64,000 nt of DNA. Origin: Thioploca ingrica. GTDB lineage: Bacteria; Pseudomonadota; Gammaproteobacteria; Beggiatoales; Beggiatoaceae. The notes beneath the pieces are model-generated. The model saw nothing but the letters and a program-made list of their open reading frames with translations, ran no database searches and had not been told where the DNA came from. Below are positions 9,601 to 18,197 of the stretch, in pieces (position 1 is the stretch's first letter; each line of letters starts with the position of its first letter). The position numbers and the translations under genes were made by a program. Where the stretch lies: positions 496,001 to 560,000 of the forward strand of contig AP014633.1 in assembly GCA_000828835.1 (NCBI GenBank). Direction: 5' to 3'.

Positions 9601-11799
9601 GATATAGAAATTCATCAAACCGATCAAATTATCCCTATCGAAGCTTGGGGGACACCTATTTTTGATGAAAGAGGTCAAATTGCCTATGCGATGATGGCTT
9701 TTCAAGATATTACCGAACGCAAACAAGCTGAAGCAGAACGAGAGAGATTCACCAATGAACTGTTTGAACTCAATCAAAAACTAGAAGAACATTCTCGAAC
9801 TCTAGAACAAAAAGTCGCCGCCAGGACTCATGAATTAAGAGAAAGTGAAGCGAATTTAGCCGATGCGCAACGCATGGCGCTGTTAGGCAGTTGGGTTTGG
9901 GATATTAAAACCGGTATAGTTATTCGCTCAGTTCAAGACTGTCGCAATTTTCAAGTGGAACTCAAAGAATGTGCTCCAACTTATGAAAATTTTGTCGAAC
10001 ATATTTACCCAGATGATAGAGAAATTATTCGTACCATCGTAGCCAACTGTATCGCCACTGAGCAAGCCACTGAATCTGAGTTTCGAGTGGTTTGGTCTGA
10101 TGGTCAAATTCGTACCATGCGTTCACGGACTGAATTAGAATTTGACCCGGTTGGTAAGCCCCTGCGGGTAAGAGGCTTTACCCAAGATATTACTGAACGT
10201 AAACGGATCGAGATGGCTTTACAAGATCAGTTTCAATTTATTGAAGATTTGTTGCAAGCTATCCCTAATCCCATTTTTTATGAAGATAATCAAGGTCGTT
10301 ATCAAGGTTGTAATCGCGCTTTTGAAGAATTGACCGGCTTTAGAAAAGCCAACATCATCGGCAAAACGAGTTTTGAACTCTGGTCTCCTCAAGAGGCAGA
10401 AGTTTATCACCAACACGATTTGGAATTATTAATTCATCCCGGCGTACAAGTTTACGAGTCTAAAATCCGCTATGTTGACGGTCATGATCATCATGTCATT
10501 TTCAACAAGGCAACCTATACTAACGCCGTGGGTGAAGTGATTGGGTTGGTTGGTGTCGTTACGGATATTGATGAACGCAAACGGACTGAAGAAGCCTTAC
10601 GATTAGCTCAATTTTCTCTGGATCGTTCTGCCGACGGTATCATTTGGCTCACCCCGGAAGGACAGTTTTTATATGTTAATGACGCGGCTTGTGAAGCACT
10701 CGGTTACCGCCGTGAGGAATTGTTATCCTTAACGGTGGCTGATATCAATCCCGATTTACAACCCATGGCGGTTTGGCAACAACGTTGGGAAACGTTAAAA
10801 CTGCAAAGTTTTCTCACTTATGAATCACGTCATCGTCATAAGAACAGCCTGGTTTTTCCAGTCGAAGTCACCGCCAATTATTTAGAATTCAATGGTAAAG
10901 AATATCTCTGCGCTTCCGTGCGCAATATCACCGAACGTAAAGAAGCGGAAGCTAAATTACAAGAAGCTAAAAGCGCTGCCGAATCCGCTTTGCAACAATT
11001 ACAAGCGACTCAGCAACAATTAGTCGAATCTGAAAAAATGGCTGCCTTAGGAAATCTAGTGGCTGGAATCGCTCATGAAATTAATACGCCCATTGGGATT
11101 GGGGTTACCGGGGCTTCTCGTCTCGAAACGCTTGCGAAAGAACTACAACAATTATATGAAAGCGGTAAAATGAAGCGGACTGATTTAGAAAAATATCTCA
11201 AATCAGCCCTCCAAGGAAATGAGTTAATCTTGAAAAATTTAACTCGTGCGGCGGAATTAATCCAAAGCTTCAAACAAGTCGCGGTCGATCAGTCCAGTGA
11301 ACAACAACGAACTTTTGCTTTAAAAGAATATTTACATGAAATTTTGATTAGCCTACATCCGGAATTTAAACGGACTAAACATCAAGTCTCGATAGTATGC
11401 GATGACAATATTACGCTGGTGAGTTATCCCGGTATTTTTTCTCAGATCTTCACTAATTTAATTATGAATTCACTTATTCATGGGTTTCAAGAGCGACTTG
11501 AAGGACACATTACGATTACGGTTATTAAAAAAGATAATCATCTCACCATGCACTATACCGATGATGGCAAAGGAATTCGTCATGATATTATCAATAATAT
11601 CTTTGAACCGTTTTTTACGACGAACCGGCAAGGTGGCGGCAGTGGTTTAGGATTACATATTGTCTATAACTTAGTCACTCATAAGCTCAGTGGCAGTATT
11701 CATTGTCACAGTATAGAAGGTCATGGTACCACATTTACTATTCAAGTTCCTCTCTCGGTTGCCAATCCTAATAGTCATAATAAATCGTTATCAAGTTAA
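6646..11799 (+). CDS. Multidomain hybrid histidine kinase (dCache-HAMP-HisKA-HATPase-REC-4 PAS-HisKA-HATPase)
   Basis: A 1717-residue membrane sensor kinase. The order is: membrane segment about 18-38; periplasmic dCache-type sensor about 40-355, with the FDPRxRPWY-like motif NYDPRKRPWYR; second membrane segment about 365-385; HAMP; a first kinase core with phospho-acceptor His467 (SHELRTPLNG) and ATPase motifs near 582 and 623; a receiver domain near 772-890 with Asp820 (LLDVMMP); four PAS domains, three of them closing with ITERK-type ends and one with DIDERK; and a second kinase core with His1477 (AHEINTPIG) ending in GGGSGLGLHIV. Two complete kinase cores in one chain is unusual. The sensor half is paralogous to that of the cyclase at 18.2 kb. 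The gene downstream is a receiver-kinase that could be its partner. Confidence 0.92.
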   Translation: MFSNFIVKLSGKIPLRVIIIVPFVIQILATIGMTGWLSFRNSQKAIEDLATQLRGEITDRIIQHIDTKTKTAHIANQVNIDAIRLGLLNLNDINKLQYHFWKQVQNLGVVTYVGLGTEQGTYVGAQFLKNNGSTLVEISDKTTNEHLQIWETNESGHRTKLLKTLPNYDPRKRPWYRAAVKQGKPVWTDVYFSSRRTTLSANQPFYDEQGKIIAVATAELALVELSDFLQSLHIGQQGQAFIIERSGLMVATSTKEVPYHLIQSSQEAQVPDSLSPERRYSELLNKIERFKAIDSQDTITQDTASFLNQYFGDLVNIGKEGNYLDFNLNDQRYFLQVKPFIDERGLDWLIVVVVPELDFMKPIITSGHIVLGLVLLASVIAIWVGVATARWIIEPLLRLNRAAKALAAGKWQPFLKVERQDELGELANSFKRMTNQLQELFKALETKNAELEQLDQLKDEFLANTSHELRTPLNGIIGIAESLMDGATGTLSTATRSNLNMIVISGRRLANLVNDILDFKQKQKHIELQWGAVNLHELVDLVLAISKPLIGPKKLQLLNAIATDFPLAYADENRVEQILLNLVGNAIKFTPSGTIKITAQLLNQEDKSSATVAESTPITITVADTGIGIPADKTTQIFESFEQIRNSSVQPQGAGLGLAVAKQLVALHGGEIWVESTIDEGSRFIFTLPLLHAQPPFPEVESTPSQLNESPTVLIPKIESEVDFTPIPSGQLFIPPAADAVDELGKKVTITKKILPSPRVPIPFDPHLFTIMIVDDEPINLQVLTNHLTLYHYATIQANSGLEALKQLEDGIIPDLILLDVMMPHLTGYEVTQRIRRKWEANELPIVLLTAKNQVADVITGFEVGANDYLIKPISKPELLARIKTHLHIKQLKAETLRLAVESERRLTQFLEAVPVGVFVTNGHGQPYYTNQRAQQLFGKGVISEITSEQLTSVYQFYLADTNQLYPNEHQPTILALAGEHSTIDDIEIHQTDQIIPIEAWGTPIFDERGQIAYAMMAFQDITERKQAEAERERFTNELFELNQKLEEHSRTLEQKVAARTHELRESEANLADAQRMALLGSWVWDIKTGIVIRSVQDCRNFQVELKECAPTYENFVEHIYPDDREIIRTIVANCIATEQATESEFRVVWSDGQIRTMRSRTELEFDPVGKPLRVRGFTQDITERKRIEMALQDQFQFIEDLLQAIPNPIFYEDNQGRYQGCNRAFEELTGFRKANIIGKTSFELWSPQEAEVYHQHDLELLIHPGVQVYESKIRYVDGHDHHVIFNKATYTNAVGEVIGLVGVVTDIDERKRTEEALRLAQFSLDRSADGIIWLTPEGQFLYVNDAACEALGYRREELLSLTVADINPDLQPMAVWQQRWETLKLQSFLTYESRHRHKNSLVFPVEVTANYLEFNGKEYLCASVRNITERKEAEAKLQEAKSAAESALQQLQATQQQLVESEKMAALGNLVAGIAHEINTPIGIGVTGASRLETLAKELQQLYESGKMKRTDLEKYLKSALQGNELILKNLTRAAELIQSFKQVAVDQSSEQQRTFALKEYLHEILISLHPEFKRTKHQVSIVCDDNITLVSYPGIFSQIFTNLIMNSLIHGFQERLEGHITITVIKKDNHLTMHYTDDGKGIRHDIINNIFEPFFTTNRQGGGSGLGLHIVYNLVTHKLSGSIHCHSIEGHGTTFTIQVPLSVANPNSHNKSLSS

Positions 11800-11967
11800 A
11801 ATAATTTTTATTATTTGTACTTAATAAATGGATTGGTTATGGCAAACTAATTGAATGATTGTTTAGAGATATCATTTATAATCGAGTAACCTCAACAATG
11901 AAATCAACCTCATTCAGAACAATAATTCTACCTCCCTTGAGTATTATTAAAAAATAAGGAGAACACT

Positions 11968-13284
11968 GTGACTGTTCAAGATAATAAACCGCTGTTTGTA
12001 GACGAGGAAGAACCGTTATTTCAAGAAGATGAATCTGCCGTCGCCGAAGAAAATGCAACCCTGACCGGCAGCGGTACTTGGGAAGTCGTCATCGTTGACG
12101 ATGAAGAAGATGTTCACCAATTAACTCGTTTTGTATTAGATGATTATGTTTATCAAGGCCGGAAAGTCAAGTTTCTGAGTGCCTATTCCGCCAAAGAAGC
12201 TAAACAGTTATTTCAAGACCATCCTAATCCGGCAGTGATTCTTCTCGATGTGGTAATGGAAACGAATGATGCTGGTTTAAAATTAGTTGAATATATTCGA
12301 GAAGTTCAAAGAAATCAATTTACGCGCATTATTTTACGTACCGGTCAACCCGGTTATGCTCCTGAAAAACAGGTCATTTTAAAATATGATATCAACGACT
12401 ATAAAAACAAAACTGAATTAACCGATCAAAAATTATTTACTATTATTACGGCTAGTTTACGTGCTTATTCTGATTTAATTACCATTGAATCTTATCGACA
12501 ACATTTAGAAGAAAAAGTGTTTGAACGTACCGTGGAATTACGACAAAAAAATGAGGAATTAATACAGATCAATCAAAAATTAATGCAACTGAATACTGAA
12601 AAAGATGAATTTTTAGGGATTGCTGCGCATGATCTAAAAAATCCCTTATCATCGATTCAATCACTGGCCGGTTTTATTAAAGGTTCTTTTGATAATCTAA
12701 CTAAAGAAAAAATTATCCAGTATGCTCATATTATTGAAGTGAGTTCGCAAAAAATGTTTGAGCTTATCAAAAATTTACTCGATGTTAATGCGATTGAATC
12801 AGGTAAAATGAATTTATCATTTCATCCTATTGATATACGATTTTTAGTGCAATATGCCATGAGAAATTATCTTGAAGCAGCCAAGAGCAAGAAAATAGAA
12901 TTACAATGTCATTCTCCAGAAGAAAAATGTCTCGTTTTCATCGATCAAACAGCCATGCTTCAAGTTTTAGATAATCTGATATCCAATGCCCTCAAATATT
13001 CTCCTCCGAATAAACGAATTTATCTACGTGTGGTTAAGAAGGCGAACACAGTTCAATGTGAAATACAAGATGAAGGCCCAGGATTAAGTGAAATGGACCA
13101 CAGTAAATTATTTGGTAAATTTGTGCGTTTAACACCCAGACCGACCAAAAATGAGCATTCGACTGGTTTAGGGTTATTTATTGTCAAAAAATTAGTGGAA
13201 AACTTACGTGGTCGAGTTTGGTGTGAGACTGAACTAGGTAAGGGTTCAACCTTCATTGTGGAATTTCCTCTCTCCAATGAATAA
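11968..13284 (+). CDS. Receiver-histidine kinase (REC-HisKA-HATPase)
   Basis: A 438-residue cytoplasmic signalling protein with no membrane segment. The receiver domain (about residues 33-165) has VVIVDDEEDVH and phospho-acceptor Asp94 (LLDVVME). A coiled-coil linker follows to about 210. A HisKA core has His221 (AAHDLKNPLSS), and the HATPase domain has DNLISNALKYS and STGLGLFIVKKL. The ATG at 11968 has a strong AAGGAG ribosome site. The receiver is of the type described with Rpf/c-di-GMP regulators, but no output other than kinase activity is present. It probably acts in a phosphorelay with the hybrid kinase just upstream; that partnership is inferred from position only. Confidence 0.9.
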   Translation: MTVQDNKPLFVDEEEPLFQEDESAVAEENATLTGSGTWEVVIVDDEEDVHQLTRFVLDDYVYQGRKVKFLSAYSAKEAKQLFQDHPNPAVILLDVVMETNDAGLKLVEYIREVQRNQFTRIILRTGQPGYAPEKQVILKYDINDYKNKTELTDQKLFTIITASLRAYSDLITIESYRQHLEEKVFERTVELRQKNEELIQINQKLMQLNTEKDEFLGIAAHDLKNPLSSIQSLAGFIKGSFDNLTKEKIIQYAHIIEVSSQKMFELIKNLLDVNAIESGKMNLSFHPIDIRFLVQYAMRNYLEAAKSKKIELQCHSPEEKCLVFIDQTAMLQVLDNLISNALKYSPPNKRIYLRVVKKANTVQCEIQDEGPGLSEMDHSKLFGKFVRLTPRPTKNEHSTGLGLFIVKKLVENLRGRVWCETELGKGSTFIVEFPLSNE

Positions 13285-13326
13285 GCGATCCGGCTCCGCT
13301 TTTGCCTACCTACACTCACGTTACCT

Positions 13327-13635
13327 TGAGCCAATAGCAGAATTCAAGAATATCACCTGTCAGAACTACTAAAATTACCCACTTCATCGTCTAGAAAATC
13401 TCCTCCCCGCTTAGAATACCTGAAAGTGGAAAATTTTCGTGCCCTCAAATCACTAGAACTCAAAAAAATCTCTCCAATGACCGTGTTTTTAGGGCCAAAT
13501 GGTAGTGGTAAATCCACGGTATTCGATGTATTTGCCTTTCTTTCTGAAAGTTTCACTTTAGGACTACGTCGAGCATGGGATAAGCGAGGACGGTTTAAGG
13601 AATTGCGGATGCTTTCGTACTACGTCAGGCGCTGA
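13327..13635 (+). pseudogene. Truncated AAA-family (AAA_21-type) ATPase
   Basis: The frame is open from 13330 without an ATG and reads [20 protein letters not shown], then a Walker A loop GPNGSGKST (about 13495-13521), then [20 protein letters not shown] and RGRFKELR. This is the start of a SMC-like/OLD-like ATPase normally of about 350-400 residues. Homology ends near 13605. The last codons to the stop at 13635 come from a different, GC-richer sequence that looks like a group II intron fragment. The Walker B and C-terminal parts are absent from the window, and the normal start codon also seems to be lost. Confidence 0.7.
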
Positions 13636-13755
13636 TGTTTCCGCGCGCTTGCCAGGGGTCGTTTCAACTTTCCGCCCGCCGGGCTTGAAGGTGTTTGACA
13701 CCCGATCCGATTTGTTTTCGCTAAGGCCCGTTGCGGTCAACTGAGGGGTAGGTAG
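13606..13755 (-). mobile_element. Probable degraded group II intron RNA fragment
   Basis: This 150-base stretch is clearly richer in GC than its neighbours and joins abruptly to the ATPase fragment. Read on the minus strand it contains the hairpin GGTGTCAAACACC, a segment reading GAAACGACCCCTGGC, and ACGTAGTACGAAAGCAT. I associate these with the catalytic RNA part of bacterial group II introns lying upstream of the intron-encoded protein. Neither the 5' GUGYG end nor domain V is visible, and no reverse transcriptase is present. If the reading is right, this is a relic that disrupted the ATPase gene. It could instead be another structured RNA or repeat. Confidence 0.33.
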
Positions 13756-13859
13756 TTACTATTTTTTTATAGTTAACAAGGAACTGAGATTAAGCATAAA
13801 CACAAATAACGCCTCTCCACGGCCATACCCATTACTTTGGCTTAGAAAGCAAACGCGTT

Positions 13860-14729
13860 TTAGGCAAATAAGGTCATGTTTTTCTTAAGTTTGTTAATGG
13901 CATTATTTTCTATTTGGCGAATCCGTTCTGCAGAAACTTGGTATTGTTCCGCTAATTCTTGTAATGTCGCTTTTTCTTCATTTAACCAACGTTTTTGCAA
14001 AATATCTTGACTTCGTTTATCTAATTTCGCCAAGGCGCGTTGTAACTGTCCATGACCTTGTTCTTCCCATTCATTTCTTTCGATGACCATCGCCGGATCA
14101 TAGCGATGATCTTCCAGATAAGATACCGGTGCAAAAATGTCATCTTCTTCGTCGCTATCAACGGGCGCATCAAAAGCAATATCTTGCATACTAAGACGTT
14201 TTTCCATCTCCAGAACATCTTTACTGCTAACGCCTAAATCTTTAGCGATTTCTTCTACTTCTTGGTAAGACATCCAACCTAAGCGTTTTTTCATACTGCG
14301 TAAATTAAAAAATAATTTACGTTGCGCCTTAGTCGTAACGACTTTAACAATGCGCCAATTACGTAAAATATATTCATGAATTTCCGCTCGTATCCAATGG
14401 ACTGCAAATGAGACGAGACGTACACCCAAAGTCGGGTTAAATCGCTTAACAGCTTTCATTAAGCCAATATTTCCTTCTTGAACTAAATCGGCTAGCGGTA
14501 AGCCGTAACCTCTATAACTATTGGCAACATATAACACAAACCGTAAATGTGACATCACGAGTTGACGTGCTGCTTCTAAATTACCTTTTTTATAAAAGCG
14601 TTCTGCCAATTCTCGCTCTTCTTCAACAGTGAGGATCGGAATGGATTTAACCGCATAAATATAGCTGTCAAGACCATGATCGGAAATAATTAATTGGGTA
14701 TTAAAATTTAAAGTTAGTGCATTTGACAT
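13860..14729 (-). CDS. rpoH: RNA polymerase sigma-32 factor (heat shock)
   Basis: A 289-residue sigma-70-family factor that directs RNA polymerase to heat-shock promoters. It has region 1.2/2 ([20 protein letters not shown], then [19 protein letters not shown]), the RpoH-specific box QRKLFFNLR near residue 138 that distinguishes it from other sigma factors, and region 4 with an HTH near the end ([19 protein letters not shown]). Length and order are normal for gammaproteobacterial RpoH. A GGAGG element lies about 11 bases upstream of the ATG. ftsYEX, its neighbours in enterics, are not next to it here. A start- or mRNA-structure-based thermosensor could exist but was not evaluated. Confidence 0.95.
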   Translation of the reverse strand: MSNALTLNFNTQLIISDHGLDSYIYAVKSIPILTVEEERELAERFYKKGNLEAARQLVMSHLRFVLYVANSYRGYGLPLADLVQEGNIGLMKAVKRFNPTLGVRLVSFAVHWIRAEIHEYILRNWRIVKVVTTKAQRKLFFNLRSMKKRLGWMSYQEVEEIAKDLGVSSKDVLEMEKRLSMQDIAFDAPVDSDEEDDIFAPVSYLEDHRYDPAMVIERNEWEEQGHGQLQRALAKLDKRSQDILQKRWLNEEKATLQELAEQYQVSAERIRQIENNAINKLKKNMTLFA

Positions 14730-14905
14730 CGTTTCAGTGCCTCCGTTTGACGCTATTTTAGCACTCTATATTAGAGATTGCTAAATTAAATAGCAATATA
14801 AGGTTTATTCACTAAAAATCAAGTATTATTTTAGTTATCAGTTACCCGTTATCAGTGATATGCTAACTTAATTAATTATTATAACGAATAACTAAGTGAA
14901 TCAGC

Positions 14906-15619
14906 ATGACAATTTTTATTCAACCTATAGCAATTTTGATTCCGGCCAAAAATGAAGTCAACACCATAGGAAAAGTGATTGCAGCCATTAAAACTTGCTT
15001 AACAGACGTAACTGTGGTAGTCATCGATGATGCCAGTCAGGATGATACCGTTAAAATAGCACAATCTGCTGGTGCAAAAGTGCTATCATTACCTTTTTCA
15101 CTCGGTGCTTGGGGGGCTATTCAAACCGGTTTACGCTATGCCTTAAAACAGGAATTTAATACCGCTATCACCATGGATGCAGATGGTCAACATGAGGCAA
15201 ATTCCATTCCAGTATTGTTAGAGAGAATTGCTTCACCATCTTGTGATGTGGTTATTGGATCTTATCCACAAAGAGGCAGTGGGTTAAGGCAAATTGCTTG
15301 GGCTTTTTTTCGACACTTATCCGGTATCCCATTAACAGATTTAACATCCGGATTAAGAGCTTACAATCGAGCTGCGATTACTTTACTTGCTGCTCCAGCA
15401 GCCACTTTATTAGATTATCAAGATATGGGTGTGTTAATGTTATTGCATAAAGCCGGCTTACGAATCCAAGAAATACCGATTTTGATGTATCCCCGAACTA
15501 ACGGACATTCGCGTATTTTCAATTCTTGGTGGGCAGTGAGCCGCTATATGTTACACACAGCTATTTTGTGTCTGGCTAAAATAAAATCGGGCAAAAAAAC
15601 TCAATGTCATACCAAATAA
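14906..15619 (+). CDS. Family 2 glycosyltransferase (DPM1/polyprenyl-phosphate type)
   Basis: A 237-residue GT-A fold glycosyltransferase. It begins with IAILIPAKNEVNTIGKVI, has the donor-binding acidic pair in VIDDASQDDT (about residues 44-53) and the DxD-type motif MDADGQHE near residue 92. It ends with an amphipathic region and no clear membrane anchor. Such enzymes transfer a sugar from a nucleotide sugar to a lipid carrier or growing glycan; the substrate cannot be assigned. It overlaps the following DUF2304 gene by 16 bases, a pairing common for this family. Confidence 0.85.
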   Translation: MTIFIQPIAILIPAKNEVNTIGKVIAAIKTCLTDVTVVVIDDASQDDTVKIAQSAGAKVLSLPFSLGAWGAIQTGLRYALKQEFNTAITMDADGQHEANSIPVLLERIASPSCDVVIGSYPQRGSGLRQIAWAFFRHLSGIPLTDLTSGLRAYNRAAITLLAAPAATLLDYQDMGVLMLLHKAGLRIQEIPILMYPRTNGHSRIFNSWWAVSRYMLHTAILCLAKIKSGKKTQCHTK

Positions 15620-15954
15620 CTTCGTCTATCTTAGGGCTATTACTGGCTGGGATTATTTTATGGTTGATTCGCCGTGATCATCTACATTCTCACCATGCTT
15701 TGTGGTGGTTATTGGTTGCGCTCATTGTGATGGTACTGGGTATTTTTCCTCGCTTGATTGATTTTTTGGCCTACCAACTCGGTGTTAATTATCCACCGAC
15801 TTTATTGTTTATCTTGGGGATGGGAATGATTTTAATCAAAGTGATCTCGATTGATCTTCATCAATCTGATTTAGAAAGAAAAATACGCCGATTAGCACAA
15901 AAATTAGCGATCTTGGCAAACGAACGTGATCCGGATAATAACCCAGATGATTAA
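15604..15954 (+). CDS. DUF2304 small membrane protein
   Basis: A 116-residue protein with three hydrophobic segments (about residues 5-22, 32-54 and 62-80) and a charged C-terminal helix ending in DPDNNPDD. It overlaps the preceding glycosyltransferase gene. DUF2304 proteins are typically found directly after DPM1-like glycosyltransferases and probably anchor or assist them at the membrane; that role is inferred from this repeated pairing. Confidence 0.8.
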   Translation: MSYQITSSILGLLLAGIILWLIRRDHLHSHHALWWLLVALIVMVLGIFPRLIDFLAYQLGVNYPPTLLFILGMGMILIKVISIDLHQSDLERKIRRLAQKLAILANERDPDNNPDD

Positions 15955-16078
15955 AGTTTATTCTGGGTCAGCTATTAAAAATAATTACTTAATTTCGCTT
16001 TTAAAAAAAAATAGAATTTAAAATTCTAACTAATGAAAAATTACCATTTTATATTACGATTACCATGAGGAAAAAATC

Positions 16079-17845
16079 TTGACTAGCAAAATTTCTCAGA
16101 CTAACACTCATTCCAGTTTCTGGCCGTTATTGTTCCCTTTTCTCAGTTGGATAGGCTCACTGAATGCAAAAACGGTACGTGCTGATTTGTTAGCGGGTAT
16201 CACCGGTGCAATCATTGTATTACCACAAGGTGTCGCCTATGCACTCATTGCGGGTCTACCCCCTGAATACGGTTTATATGCCGCTATTACGCCAGCTATT
16301 ATCGCTGCCTTATTTGGTTCTTCTTGGCATCTTATTTCCGGACCAACTGTAGCGATGTCCATCGTGATTTTCAGTACCATCAGTCCCTTGGCTGAAACTG
16401 GGAGTGAACATTTTATTAAGCTAACCTTAACGCTAACTTTTTTAGCGGGTATTATCCAATTTGCTTTGGGGTTGGCACGGATGGGTACTTTGGTTAATTT
16501 TGTCTCCCACTCAGTTGTCGTTGGTTTCACTGCTGGGGCTGCCATAATCATCGCTGTCAGTCAACTTAAAAATGTATTTGGAGTGACAATACCTGCTGGT
16601 GAATCCTTTTTACACACTTTGGTAGTTTTAGCTAAGGAATTACCGCAGACCAATTTTTATGTGTTAAGTATTGCCCTAAGCACATTTTTGGTATCTTTCT
16701 TGTTTAAACGTTATTTACCACGTTGGCCAGGCATGTTATTCGCGATGATTGGCGGTAGCCTACTGGCCTTATTTTTTGGTGCTGAGGAACATCATGTCAA
16801 GTTAGTCGGCTCTTTGCCAGCCAGTTTGCCGCCCTTATCTTTACCAGAATTTTCCATGAATAGTCTACGCACCTTAGCGCCTGGTGCCTTAGCGCTGGCT
16901 TTATTAGGTTTAGTAGAAGCGGTTTCCATTGCACGTGCTGTCGCGACTCGTTCTCGGCAACTGATTGATGGTAATCAAGAATTTATTGGTCAGGGGCTAT
17001 CTAATCTCATTGGGGCATTTTTTTCTAGCTATGCCGCCTCCGGTTCATTCACTCGTACTGGCGTTAATTACGAAGCTGGCGCGAAAACTCCCCTAGCAGC
17101 AGTGTTTGCCGCTATTTCACTCGCACTCGTTTTATTACTGATCGCGCCATTGACGGCTTATGTTCCCATCCCCAGTATGGCTGGAATTTTGTTACTGGTC
17201 GCTTATAATTTAATCGACTTTCATCACATCAAGAAGATTCTTCAAGCGAGTCAATCAGAAACCGGCGTATTATTAATTACTTTTTTAGCTACACTCTTCC
17301 TAGAACTTGAGTTTGCTATTTATGTGGGAGTAATACTCTCTCTCATGATTTATCTCAATCGGACCTCCAAACCACGTCTAGTTAGCTTAGCACCGGATCC
17401 CGACGATGCTAATCATCGATTAATTAACATTGAAAAAAAGCCCCTTGCTGAATGTCCTCAATGTAAAATTATGCGAGTGGATGGTTCACTTTTTTTTGGG
17501 GCAGTCAATTATACAGCGAAGAAATTTCAGGAAATCAAAGAACCACACTTATTAATCATCGGTAGTGCGATCAATTTTATTGATGTGGCTGGCGCCGAAA
17601 CATTAGTACACGAAGCGGAACGTCGACTTGAGCTTCAAGGTGGACTGTATTTTACCGGTCTGAAAGCTTCAGTCAATAAAATTTTACAACGGGGTGGCTA
17701 TATCCATCATCTCAATTCGGATTGGCTCTTTGAAACTAAGAGTGAAGCGATTCAGGGCGTATTTAATCGATTAGATAAAAATCGTTGTCGAACTTGTACC
17801 GCACGCATTTTCCACGAATGTCAAAGTATTAAACCTATATCCTAA
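16079..17845 (+). CDS. SulP-family anion transporter with STAS domain
   Basis: A 588-residue inner-membrane transporter. The hydrophobic core (about residues 15-420) has the SulP signature GLPPEYGLYAAITPAIIAALFG near the start and many membrane helices. The STAS domain follows (about 455-560). Relatives carry sulfate, bicarbonate or other anions; sulfate would suit a sulfur bacterium, but the substrate is not shown. The C-terminus ends in a cysteine cluster (CRTCTARIFHEC), which is unusual. Translation must begin at TTG 16079, since GAGG lies eight bases upstream and the nearby ATG runs into a stop. An inverted heptamer repeat follows the gene. Confidence 0.9.
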   Translation: MTSKISQTNTHSSFWPLLFPFLSWIGSLNAKTVRADLLAGITGAIIVLPQGVAYALIAGLPPEYGLYAAITPAIIAALFGSSWHLISGPTVAMSIVIFSTISPLAETGSEHFIKLTLTLTFLAGIIQFALGLARMGTLVNFVSHSVVVGFTAGAAIIIAVSQLKNVFGVTIPAGESFLHTLVVLAKELPQTNFYVLSIALSTFLVSFLFKRYLPRWPGMLFAMIGGSLLALFFGAEEHHVKLVGSLPASLPPLSLPEFSMNSLRTLAPGALALALLGLVEAVSIARAVATRSRQLIDGNQEFIGQGLSNLIGAFFSSYAASGSFTRTGVNYEAGAKTPLAAVFAAISLALVLLLIAPLTAYVPIPSMAGILLLVAYNLIDFHHIKKILQASQSETGVLLITFLATLFLELEFAIYVGVILSLMIYLNRTSKPRLVSLAPDPDDANHRLINIEKKPLAECPQCKIMRVDGSLFFGAVNYTAKKFQEIKEPHLLIIGSAINFIDVAGAETLVHEAERRLELQGGLYFTGLKASVNKILQRGGYIHHLNSDWLFETKSEAIQGVFNRLDKNRCRTCTARIFHECQSIKPIS

Positions 17846-17858
17846 TGCAGTTTGAACG

Positions 17859-17979
17859 GTTATCAGTTATCAGTTATCAGTAATAATATTTATGAGTTAT
17901 CAACTGTTAAGTGATCGTTATCAATCCCTGTTTATCCATTATCAAACATTGATAACTGATAACTGATAACTGATATCAG
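17859..17979. repeat. Inverted arrays of heptamer TTATCAG
   Basis: Three consecutive copies of TTATCAG (17860-17880) face, about 70 bases on, three copies of the reverse complement CTGATAA near 17953-17975, so the region can fold into a long hairpin. Single or double copies of the same heptamer occur at about 6590-6600 and 14833-14850. The element sits in the 352-base gap after the SulP gene and could end its transcript or be a short mobile palindrome. No gene is visible in the rest of the gap. Confidence 0.7.
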
Positions 17980-18197
17980 CTGGGTGATTAAATTTATTCT
18001 AAGATTCTGGTATTATTCAATTTCATTCCTCTCAATTTATTAAAAAAATCTCACCTATTCCTCAGAATATAAGGTTATTTTTTCATTAACTTACCATCAA
18101 GTTGGCTTGAATTATGCCTCGTCAGTCACTTGATAACTAGGAGTTATCTATGATTATAAACTTCCTAATTTTAAAATAACTTAAAGCAGTTGAGGCT

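Noticed and set aside
17859-17979. Possible CRISPR array
   Set aside because: The units are heptamers without spacers, and face each other as inverted arrays. No cas genes are in the window.
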